Positions 1 through 6,381 of a stretch of 6,381 nt of DNA are shown here, piece after piece. The notes under the pieces are model-generated. The model ran no database searches and was not told the origin of the DNA. It saw nothing but the letters and a program-made list of their open reading frames with translations. The translations under genes were made by a program, and so were the position numbers. The stretch is taken from positions 1 to 6,381 of the forward strand of contig JAPXNL010000134.1 in NCBI GenBank assembly GCA_033808535.1. Reading direction: 5' to 3'. This DNA is from DTU078 sp033808535 (GTDB lineage: Bacteria > Bacillota > Clostridia > Oscillospirales > CAG-272). Position 1 is the stretch's first letter. The number at the start of each line of letters is the position of its first letter.

Positions 1-585
1 GTCATAGACGATATATCGGTTTACGAAGCAAGATTTAATATGGGACGCACGCTCGCGCGCGAGCATCCGGCCGAAGCTGATGTTGTTTGCGGAGTACCAG
101 ACTCCGGGCTCGAAGCTGCGGCCGGTTTTGCTGCGGAAAGCGGACTTCCGCTTGTTACCGGATTTGTCAAAAACCGTTATCTGGGCCGCAGCTTTATCTA
201 CCCGACGCAAGCACAGCGCAAGAGTGTCGTAAAGCTCAAGCTCAACCCACTCAGGGCTAACCTCGAGGGAAAAAGAGTTATACTGGTTGACGACTCCATA
301 GTACGCGGCACTACAAGTGAGAAGATTGTCGCTTCCCTGCGCGAAGCGGGAGCGAAGGAAGTGCACCTGCGTATATCGTCGCCTCCTTTCATACATGTCT
401 GCCGTTACGGCACCGACATCGGCAGCGAGGATACATTGATTGCAAACCGCATGTCGGTTGACGAAATCTGCGCGAAGCTCGGCGCTGACAGCCTTGGATA
501 TATCAGCGTTGACGGACTTGTGCAGGCTTGCGGCAAGCCGGCGGAATACTTCTGCAAGCAATGCTTTGTAAAAAGACACGACTGA
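1..585 (+). CDS. purF: Amidophosphoribosyltransferase PurF, C-terminal part (5' end outside window)
   Basis: PurF transfers glutamine-derived ammonia to PRPP to give 5-phosphoribosylamine, the first committed step of de novo purine synthesis in the cytoplasm. The reading frame is open from base 1, so this is the last 194 residues of a protein usually about 470 long; the N-terminal glutaminase (Ntn) domain lies upstream. Visible in the phosphoribosyltransferase domain are GVPDSG (in-window residues 31-36), the loop KNRYLGRSFIYPTQ (57-70) and the PRPP-binding motif VILVDDSIVRGTTS (93-106). Cysteines in HVCRYG (residue 134) and FCKQCF (185 and 188) match three of the four [4Fe-4S] ligands of B. 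subtilis PurF; the fourth would be upstream. This places it in the Fe-S type rather than the E. coli type. The protein stops only six residues after the last cysteine, shorter than B. subtilis PurF by about 25-30 residues. TGA at 583 is followed in frame by TAA at 586. It ends 34 nt before carA. Confidence 0.97.
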   Translation, partial: VIDDISVYEARFNMGRTLAREHPAEADVVCGVPDSGLEAAAGFAAESGLPLVTGFVKNRYLGRSFIYPTQAQRKSVVKLKLNPLRANLEGKRVILVDDSIVRGTTSEKIVASLREAGAKEVHLRISSPPFIHVCRYGTDIGSEDTLIANRMSVDEICAKLGADSLGYISVDGLVQACGKPAEYFCKQCFVKRHD

Positions 586-597
586 TAAATTGCAAAC

Positions 598-609
598 GGA
601 GAAACGGGA
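598..609 (+). promoter_or_regulatory. Probable carA ribosome binding region
   Basis: Two purine-rich patches, GGAG (598-601) and GGGA (606-609), lie before the ATG at 620. GGGA has a 10-nt spacing and is the more plausible Shine-Dalgarno element; GGAG is 18 nt away. A TTG at 590 in the same frame has no such element before it, which supports the ATG start. The whole purF-carA gap is 34 nt and holds nothing else recognisable. Confidence 0.5.
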
Positions 610-619
610 TCAAAGTTAT

Positions 620-1702
620 ATGGCTGAAACGAAAGCATACCTAATACTTGAAAACGGTCTGTGTCTTGAAGGGATTGCCTTTGGCGCAGAAAAAGAGGCG
701 ACGGGTGAAGTTGTTTTCACCACTGCGATGACGGGCTACATCGAAACGCTGACCGACAAGAGCTTCTACGGACAAATCATAACTCAAACCTTTCCGCTGA
801 TCGGAAACTACGGTATAATACCCGAGGATTTCGAGGGCAGCAGGATTTGCGCGTCGGGCTATATTGTCGGCGAGGTCTGTGATGCGCCGTCCAACTTCCG
901 CTGCAGCGGCACGCTCGACACATTCCTGCGCGAGCAGGGCGTACCCGGAATATACGGCATCGACACGCGGCGGCTGACACGGCTTCTGCGAGCGCGCGGA
1001 ACGATGAACGGTCGCATATCCTACACTCCGGCGTTCAGGCCCGAGCTTGCGGACTTTCGCATTACCGACGCCGTGAAAAATGTATCTGTCGCCTCGCCGA
1101 TTCCCGGACGGGGCGGCTATTACAAGGTAGCGATGATCGACTACGGCTACAAGGAGAACATACGCAGAGAGCTTGAAAACAGGGACTGCAGCGTCACGAT
1201 ATTCCCGTACGATACACCTGCCGAAGATATAATCGAATTCGCGCCCGACGGCATCATGCTCTCCAACGGACCGGGCGACCCCACAAATAATCCCGAGTCG
1301 ATCGCCAGCCTGCGCAAACTGTTTAATGCAACCGATATACCCATGTTCGGAATTTGTCTGGGGCATCAGATAATGGCGCTTGCAGCGGGCTTTTCGACGG
1401 AAAAAATGAAATTCGGGCATCGCGGAGAAAACCAGCCGTCGAAAGACGTTGTCACCGGCCGCACATATATGACCACGCAAAACCACGGCTATACAGTCAA
1501 AAACGAGAGCGTCGACCCTGAAATTGCACAGGTTCGCTTTATAAATATGAACGACGGCACTATCGAGGGACTGCAATACAGGCGTAAAGGGACATTTACG
1601 GTGCAGTTCCATCCCGAAGGCTGCGGGGGTCCGCGCGACACCGCGTTCCTTTTCGATGAATTTGTAAAGCTTATGGGGGATTACAAGAGTGCCGAAAGAT
1701 AA
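620..1702 (+). CDS. carA: Carbamoyl phosphate synthetase small subunit (glutaminase) CarA
   Basis: CarA hydrolyses glutamine and channels the ammonia into CarB for carbamoyl phosphate synthesis, which feeds pyrimidines and arginine. The ATG at 620 gives 360 residues starting MAETKAYLILENG, in line with known CarA starts and lengths (B. subtilis about 364). An in-frame TTG at 590 would add ten residues (QTEKRDQ...) with no family match and no ribosome site. The N-terminal CarA-specific domain (about 1-150) contains TTAMTGYIETLTD and FPLIGNYG. The class I glutamine amidotransferase domain (about 168-355) has LSNGPGDP (214-221), the nucleophile Cys246 in GICLGHQ, KFGHRGENQP, QNHGYTV, and His331/Glu333 in FHPE, so the catalytic triad is complete. 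The segment after HPE reads GCGGPRD where most relatives have a PGP core, a minor deviation. The gene overlaps carB by 14 nt, consistent with coupled translation of the two subunits. Confidence 0.97.
   Translation: MAETKAYLILENGLCLEGIAFGAEKEATGEVVFTTAMTGYIETLTDKSFYGQIITQTFPLIGNYGIIPEDFEGSRICASGYIVGEVCDAPSNFRCSGTLDTFLREQGVPGIYGIDTRRLTRLLRARGTMNGRISYTPAFRPELADFRITDAVKNVSVASPIPGRGGYYKVAMIDYGYKENIRRELENRDCSVTIFPYDTPAEDIIEFAPDGIMLSNGPGDPTNNPESIASLRKLFNATDIPMFGICLGHQIMALAAGFSTEKMKFGHRGENQPSKDVVTGRTYMTTQNHGYTVKNESVDPEIAQVRFINMNDGTIEGLQYRRKGTFTVQFHPEGCGGPRDTAFLFDEFVKLMGDYKSAER
1675..1680 (+). promoter_or_regulatory. carB ribosome binding site inside carA
   Basis: A GGGGGA stretch sits 8 nt before the GTG at 1689, within the last codons of carA. 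It supports the GTG start of carB rather than the in-frame ATG at 1719, which would remove the conserved MPKDKSIKK leader and has only an A-rich stretch immediately upstream. Confidence 0.6.
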
Positions 1703-4700
1703 AAGCATCAAAAAAACCATGCTGATCGGCTCGGGTCCGATAGCTATTGGTCAGGCGGCCGAGTTCGACTACGCAGGTACACAAGCCTGCCGCGTGCTGC
1801 GCGAGGAGGGCGTGGAGATTGTGCTCGTCAACTCCAACCCCGCAACGATTATGACCGACAGCGTGATGGCTGACAAGATATACATCGAGCCGCTGACCCT
1901 GACGACGGTGCGCCGGATAATCCAAAAGGAGCGCCCGGACAGCATACTTTCGGGTATGGGTGGTCAGACAGGACTGACACTTTGCATGCAGCTCGCGCGC
2001 ACAGGCGTGCTTGAGAAATACGGCGTGCGACTGCTGGGCAGCTCGCCCGAAACCATTGACAAAGCCGAGGACCGCAAAATGTTCAAGGAAACAATGCAGT
2101 CCATCGGACAGCCGGTAATTCCCTCAGTCATCGCAAACAGCATGGAAGAAGCATATGCGTTCGCAGACGAGAACGGATATCCGGTAATCATCCGCCCGGC
2201 GTTTACGCTCGGAGGAACAGGCGGCGGTATAGCGCATAACCGCGCAGAGCTGACAGAGGTTGCGGCAGGCGGGCTTGCATCGTCGCCGATCGGCCAGATT
2301 CTTGTTGAGCGCAGCGTTGCCGGATGGAAGGAAATCGAGTTCGAGGTCATGCGCGACAAAATCGGCAACGCGATTGCTGTCTGCTCGATGGAAAACATCG
2401 ACCCGGTCGGCATCCACACAGGCGACAGCATAGTCGTAGCACCGGCGCTCACGCTTGCCGACCGCGAATATCAGATGCTGCGTTCCGCCGCACTGGACAT
2501 TATACAGGCGCTGGGCGTCGAGGGAGGCTGCAATGTCCAGTTTGCGCTCAATCCCGACAGCTTCGAGTATGCGGTGATAGAAGTTAATCCGCGTGTTTCC
2601 CGTTCATCGGCGCTCGCGTCAAAGGCGACGGGCTATCCGATCGCCAAAGTCGCGACAAGGGTCGCGCTGGGATACACGCTCGACGAGATTAAAAACGTCG
2701 TAACGGGCAAGACCTGCGCCGCATTCGAGCCTTCAGTCGACTATGTCGCAGTTAAGCTGCCGAAATGGCCTTTTGACAAATTCGTATACGCCAGCCGCGA
2801 GCTTGGTACGCAGATGAAGGCGACCGGTGAGGTCATGAGCATATCGGACACTTTCGAGGATGCCCTGCTGAAAGCCATCCGCGGCTCGGAAACGGGACGC
2901 CGCACGCTTGAGTGGCCGGAATATGCGAATCTGACAGACAAAGCGATTCGCAACCTGCTTGTCAACGCCACCGACGAGCGCCTGTATGTGCTCGCCGAGG
3001 CGATTAAACGCGGCTTTACCGACGATGAGCTGTTCTCGCTCACGAAAATCGACCGGTTTTTCCTGCAGAAGATCCGCAATATAGTCACGGGCAAGACGCG
3101 AACCGGCGCGCCCGTATACCGTATGGTCGACACCTGCGCGGGCGAGTTTGAAGCCGAAACACCGTACTTTTACGGTATACCCGGCGGCGACGGCCACTAT
3201 GCCGACGAAGCTTGCGAATTCGTTGAGCGCAGCGAAAAGCAGCGCGTAATTGTAATCGGCTCCGGCCCGATACGCATCGGTCAGGGCATTGAGTTCGACT
3301 ATGCATGCGTACGCTGCGTCGTCGCGCTCAAGGAGATGGGTTACGAGGCAATTGTTATAAACAACAACCCCGAAACGGTTTCGACCGACTTTGACATCTC
3401 CGACCGTCTGTACTTCGAGCCGCTGACAATAGACGACGTCATGAGCGTCATCGAGATTGAAAAACCGCTGGGCGTTATAGTGGCGTTCGGCGGCGGCACG
3501 TCAGTCAAACTGGCAAAGCAGCTTGAAGCGCGCGGCGTCAGGATTCTCGGCACAGGCGCCGAAGCGATTGACATCTGCGAGGACCGCGAACGGTTCGACG
3601 CGCTGCTCGAGTCGCTTTCGATAAAGCGTCCGAAAGGCTTTTCAGTCACAAGCGGCGAGGATGCGCTGCGCGCCGCAGAGGAGCTCGGTTATCCCGTGCT
3701 CATGCGTCCCTCGTATGTGCTGGGCGGCCAGAACATGATAATCGCGTATGGCGAGGACGATGTTGTCGAATACTCCCGAATAATATTCTCGCAGCGCCAG
3801 GACCGGCCGGTGCTCATCGATAAATACCTAAGCGGTCTTGAAATCGAAGTCGACGCGCTGTGCGACGGCGAGGAAGTGCTGCTGCCGGGCATTATGGAGC
3901 ATGTGGAGCGCACCGGCATCCACTCGGGCGACAGCATTGCCATATACCCCGCAATTCACGTAAGCGAAGAGATGGCAAGCCGCATCTACGAAGAAACAAA
4001 GAAAATGTGCCTTGCGCTTAACGTGCACGGGCTTATCAACGTGCAGTACCTTATCAACGGCGGAGAGCTGTATGTCATCGAGGTCAACCCCCGTGCGTCG
4101 CGCACCGTGCCGTATCTCAGCAAGGTAACGGGCATTCCAATGTGCACGATAGCCACGCGCATCAGCATGGGTCATACGCTTGCCGACTGCGGATATTCCG
4201 GCGGCATAGCTCCGATACCGCCATTCTTTGCGGTAAAAGTTCCGGTGTTCTCGTTTGAAAAGCTGTCGGGCGTCGATACTCAGCTCGGTCCTGAGATGAA
4301 ATCCACCGGCGAGGTGCTTGGCATCGGCCGCGACATGCGCGAAGCGCTGTTTAAAGGACTGGTCGCAGCCGGCTATAAAATGAAACGCAAAGGCGGAGTG
4401 CTGTTTACCGTGCGAGACTCCGACAAGAGCGAGATTGCGGCGATCGCAAGGAAGTTCCGAGCCATGGGATTCAGGCTGTATGCCACCTCGGGCACGGCAA
4501 TGGAGATAAGAGCCGGCGGCATGCCTGTCACTGTGCTGAATAAAATAAGCGAAAACCCGTCGGATAACCCGATGACGGCACTTGACAGCGGCGAGATTGC
4601 ATATATAATCTCAACTTCCGCCAAAGGGCGCAACCCCGCGTTCGACGACGTGAAGATACGCCGCCGCGCGGTATCACTCGGAATTCCCTGCCTTACCTCG

Positions 4701-4817
4701 ATAGACACTGCAAATGCTCTGGCAGACAGCCTGCAGAGCGGCTATCATGAAGAAAACATCAGTCTGATTGACATCAACGAATATATAAAAGCAATTAAAG
4801 CGGATAGGGGCGTTTGA
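1689..4817 (+). CDS. carB: Carbamoyl phosphate synthetase large subunit CarB, with a shortened oligomerization domain
   Basis: CarB makes carbamoyl phosphate from bicarbonate, ammonia supplied by CarA, and two ATP. The GTG start gives 1042 residues beginning MPKDKSIKKTMLIGSGP, closely matching the E. coli N terminus. The first ATP-grasp half (about 1-400) has GSGPIAIGQAAEFDYAGTQ, NSNPATIMTD, IIRPAFTLGGTGGG, GIHTGDS and metal-ligand residues Glu298/Asn300 in VIEVNPRVSR. The second half (about 516-900) has GSGPIRIGQGIEFDY, NNNPETVSTD, MRPSYVLGGQ, GIHSGDS and Glu798/Asn800 in VIEVNPRASR. The C-terminal MGS-like allosteric domain (about 904-1042) contains ATSGTA and LNKISEN. Both synthetase centres look intact. 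The oligomerization domain between the halves is short: IDRFFLQKIRNIV (to residue 466) passes almost directly to PVYRMVDTC (from 475), leaving out about 45 residues found in E. coli and B. subtilis. Overall length is about 30 below the usual 1071-1073 because there are small insertions elsewhere. The reading frame is unbroken. carB overlaps carA and ends 5 nt before pyrG. Confidence 0.98.
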   Translation: MPKDKSIKKTMLIGSGPIAIGQAAEFDYAGTQACRVLREEGVEIVLVNSNPATIMTDSVMADKIYIEPLTLTTVRRIIQKERPDSILSGMGGQTGLTLCMQLARTGVLEKYGVRLLGSSPETIDKAEDRKMFKETMQSIGQPVIPSVIANSMEEAYAFADENGYPVIIRPAFTLGGTGGGIAHNRAELTEVAAGGLASSPIGQILVERSVAGWKEIEFEVMRDKIGNAIAVCSMENIDPVGIHTGDSIVVAPALTLADREYQMLRSAALDIIQALGVEGGCNVQFALNPDSFEYAVIEVNPRVSRSSALASKATGYPIAKVATRVALGYTLDEIKNVVTGKTCAAFEPSVDYVAVKLPKWPFDKFVYASRELGTQMKATGEVMSISDTFEDALLKAIRGSETGRRTLEWPEYANLTDKAIRNLLVNATDERLYVLAEAIKRGFTDDELFSLTKIDRFFLQKIRNIVTGKTRTGAPVYRMVDTCAGEFEAETPYFYGIPGGDGHYADEACEFVERSEKQRVIVIGSGPIRIGQGIEFDYACVRCVVALKEMGYEAIVINNNPETVSTDFDISDRLYFEPLTIDDVMSVIEIEKPLGVIVAFGGGTSVKLAKQLEARGVRILGTGAEAIDICEDRERFDALLESLSIKRPKGFSVTSGEDALRAAEELGYPVLMRPSYVLGGQNMIIAYGEDDVVEYSRIIFSQRQDRPVLIDKYLSGLEIEVDALCDGEEVLLPGIMEHVERTGIHSGDSIAIYPAIHVSEEMASRIYEETKKMCLALNVHGLINVQYLINGGELYVIEVNPRASRTVPYLSKVTGIPMCTIATRISMGHTLADCGYSGGIAPIPPFFAVKVPVFSFEKLSGVDTQLGPEMKSTGEVLGIGRDMREALFKGLVAAGYKMKRKGGVLFTVRDSDKSEIAAIARKFRAMGFRLYATSGTAMEIRAGGMPVTVLNKISENPSDNPMTALDSGEIAYIISTSAKGRNPAFDDVKIRRRAVSLGIPCLTSIDTANALADSLQSGYHEENISLIDINEYIKAIKADRGV
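4806..4810 (+). promoter_or_regulatory. Probable pyrG ribosome binding site inside carB
   Basis: AGGGG lies 12 nt before the ATG at 4823, within the last codons of carB; the spacing is rather long. An in-frame TTG at 4814 would be only 3 nt away and is blocked further upstream by TAG at 4805, so ATG 4823 is preferred. It gives MDTKYIFVTGG, the standard CTP synthase start. Confidence 0.5.
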
Positions 4818-4822
4818 TTGTT

Positions 4823-6381
4823 ATGGATACTAAATATATTTTTGTAACCGGCGGCGTTGTATCGGGTCTCGGCAAGGGCATTACCGCCGCATCACTGGGC
4901 AGGCTGCTCAAGCAGCGCGGACTTAAAGTCGCAGCACAAAAGCTCGACCCATATATGAACGTCGATCCGGGTACAATGAGCCCTTATCAGCATGGAGAGG
5001 TGTTCGTTACCGACGACGGCGCTGAAACCGACCTCGATTTGGGTCACTACGAACGTTTTATAAACGAAAACCTGACCAAATACTCCAACCTTACCTCCGG
5101 CCGCGTATACTGGAATGTGCTGACGCGTGAGCGTGAGGGCGAATATCTGGGCCAGACAGTGCAGATTATCCCGCACATCACAAATGAGATTAAGGATTTC
5201 ATCCGCGAGGGTGCGAAAATAAGCGGAGCTGAGGTGCTGATAACCGAGATAGGCGGCACAATCGGCGATATTGAAAGCCAGGCGTTTCTCGAGGCGATAC
5301 GCCAGATATCGCTTGAGGAGGGGCGCGACAACTGCCTGTTTATCCATGTCACGCTGGTGCCGTATCTGCGCGCGTCGCAGGAGCACAAGTCTAAACCCAC
5401 GCAGCACTCCGTCAAGGAGCTTCAGGCGTCGGGAATCACGCCCAACATCATCATTGCGCGCTCGGATGAGCATATCGACGACGACATAAAGGATAAAATC
5501 GCGCTGTTCTGCAACGTGCGCCGGGACTGCGTGATTGAAAACATCACGCTTCCCTGCCTGTATGAGGCGCCGCTTATGCTGCACGAGAACGGGCTCGACC
5601 GCGTGGTCTGCCGCGAACTGCGCATAAACAGTCCCGAACCCGACCTTACGGGCTGGCGGGCGATGATCGAGAAAATCAAACATATAAACCGCTCCGTGAA
5701 GATAGCGATCTGCGGCAAATACACGAAGCTTCACGACGCATACCTTTCCATAAACGAGGCGCTACGCCACGCGGGATATGTGTACGGTGCGGACGTCGAC
5801 ATAATGTGGGTCGACAGCGAAAACGTGACCGATGAAAACGCCGCGCGCATATTCAAGGAAGCAAAGGGCATCCTCATTCCCGGCGGATTCGGCGACCGCG
5901 GCATCGAAGGCATGATTTCCGCAGCCAAATATGCGCGTGAAAACAACGTGCCGCTGTTCGGAATATGCCTCGGAATGCAGATCATGAGCATTGAGTTCGC
6001 CCGAAATGTCTGCGGCTTTGCCGACGCCAATTCAACGGAATTCAACCCGGATTCGTCTCATCCTGTCATCGCGCTTATGGAAACACAGCAGTGCGTGACA
6101 CTGAAGGGCGGCACGATGCGGCTGGGCGCATACCCCTGCGTGATAGCGAACGGCACGCTGATGGCAGCCGCATACGGACGTTCGCATATCAGTGAGCGGC
6201 ACCGCCACCGCTATGAGTTCAACAACGACTACCGCAAGGTGTTCACCGAACACGGCATGGCGCTCTGCGGTTCATCGCCCGACGGCAGATTGATAGAAGC
6301 TATTGAGCTTAGCACACACCGTTTCCATCTCGGCGTTCAGTTCCATCCCGAATTTCTCAGCCGTCCGGACAATCCTCACCC
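4823..6381 (+). CDS. pyrG: CTP synthase PyrG (3' end outside window)
   Basis: PyrG converts UTP to CTP using ATP and glutamine (or ammonia), the last step of de novo CTP synthesis; the enzyme is cytoplasmic and usually tetrameric. The window holds 519 residues with no stop; relatives have about 535-545, so roughly 15-25 are missing. In the N-terminal synthase domain are the P-loop GGVVSGLGKG (10-19), QKLDPYMNVDPGTMSP (39-54), Asp72 in the DDGAETDLDLGHYERF block, Glu142 in TEIGGTIGDIES, and KSKPTQHSVKEL with Lys189 and Gln194, equivalent to E. coli CTP/UTP-site residues Lys187 and Gln192. The C-terminal class I glutamine amidotransferase domain shows IPGGFGDRG, nucleophile Cys382 in GICLGMQ, MRLGAYPC (432-439), HRHRYEFNN (460-468), and His508/Glu510 in FHPEF. 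All catalytic residues checked are present. It starts 5 nt after carB, so it is very probably co-transcribed with carAB, and there is no space for a leader attenuator of its own. Confidence 0.98.
   Translation, partial: MDTKYIFVTGGVVSGLGKGITAASLGRLLKQRGLKVAAQKLDPYMNVDPGTMSPYQHGEVFVTDDGAETDLDLGHYERFINENLTKYSNLTSGRVYWNVLTREREGEYLGQTVQIIPHITNEIKDFIREGAKISGAEVLITEIGGTIGDIESQAFLEAIRQISLEEGRDNCLFIHVTLVPYLRASQEHKSKPTQHSVKELQASGITPNIIIARSDEHIDDDIKDKIALFCNVRRDCVIENITLPCLYEAPLMLHENGLDRVVCRELRINSPEPDLTGWRAMIEKIKHINRSVKIAICGKYTKLHDAYLSINEALRHAGYVYGADVDIMWVDSENVTDENAARIFKEAKGILIPGGFGDRGIEGMISAAKYARENNVPLFGICLGMQIMSIEFARNVCGFADANSTEFNPDSSHPVIALMETQQCVTLKGGTMRLGAYPCVIANGTLMAAAYGRSHISERHRHRYEFNNDYRKVFTEHGMALCGSSPDGRLIEAIELSTHRFHLGVQFHPEFLSRPDNPH

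Noticed and set aside
590..619. TTG at 590 as the carA start
   Set aside because: The ten extra residues do not resemble any CarA N terminus and no ribosome binding site precedes it; ATG 620 fits the family.
586..619. Terminator or promoter between purF and carA
   Set aside because: The gap is 34 nt, with no inverted repeat followed by a T run and no convincing -35/-10 pair.
1710..1717. Seven-A run near the start of carB as a programmed frameshift site
   Set aside because: The AAAAAAC heptamer is not in the phase needed for a -1 slip, and the zero frame encodes the full normal protein.
641..1720. A 359-codon open frame on the minus strand opposite carA
   Set aside because: Its translation has no recognisable family and it lies across a clearly real carA. 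Long antisense frames are expected opposite GC-rich coding sequence.
3780..3850. Possible missing ATP-binding arginine in the second CarB half, because SYVLGGQ replaces SYVLGGR
   Set aside because: The nucleotide-binding arginine is the one in MRPSYVLGG (near bases 3705-3720), which is present; the position after GG varies among CarB proteins.
4892..5734. A 280-codon open frame on the minus strand within pyrG
   Set aside because: It is a shadow of the conserved pyrG coding sequence, which carries all CTP synthase motifs in the plus frame.

Overview
This window is a densely packed, single-strand stretch of nucleotide-biosynthesis genes: the 3' end of purF, complete carA and carB, and almost all of pyrG. 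All four read on the + strand. The joints are a 34-nt gap (purF-carA), a 14-nt overlap (carA-carB) and a 5-nt gap (carB-pyrG), so the layout looks like one transcription unit. I see no RNA gene, mobile element, CRISPR array, internal terminator or stretch longer than 34 nt without a gene. No promoter can be placed; it would lie upstream of the window.

The organism is probably a moderately GC-rich member of the Clostridia/Firmicutes. The PurF is of the Bacillus subtilis type, with cysteines placed as for the [4Fe-4S] cluster and a QPSQ-like (YPTQ) loop. Codon use mixes GC-rich codons with frequent ATA isoleucine, and the CarB C-terminal domain has a Clostridia-like STSAKGR segment. This is inference from sequence style; no taxonomic search was possible.

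Layout: 1-585 is the C-terminal phosphoribosyltransferase part of PurF (first step of purine synthesis). 620-1702 is CarA, the glutaminase subunit of carbamoyl phosphate synthetase. 1689-4817 is CarB, the large synthetase subunit. 4823-6381 is CTP synthase PyrG, cut by the window end about 15-25 residues before its expected C terminus.

Functionally, the four genes commit glutamine nitrogen to nucleotides. PurF starts purines, CarAB makes carbamoyl phosphate for pyrimidines (and arginine), and PyrG converts UTP to CTP. Three distinct glutamine-dependent amidotransferase enzymes (PurF, CarAB, PyrG) are therefore encoded back to back.

This is core metabolism, and I do not see an undescribed system in it. 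The best observation is that CarB lacks about 45 residues in its oligomerization domain compared with the E. coli and B. subtilis proteins, while all the catalytic motifs I checked are intact. Smaller oddities are a very short PurF tail after the Cys-x2-Cys cluster motif, substitutions in the CarB allosteric pocket, and a gene order that leaves no room for the usual pyr or pyrG leader regulation directly before carA or pyrG.
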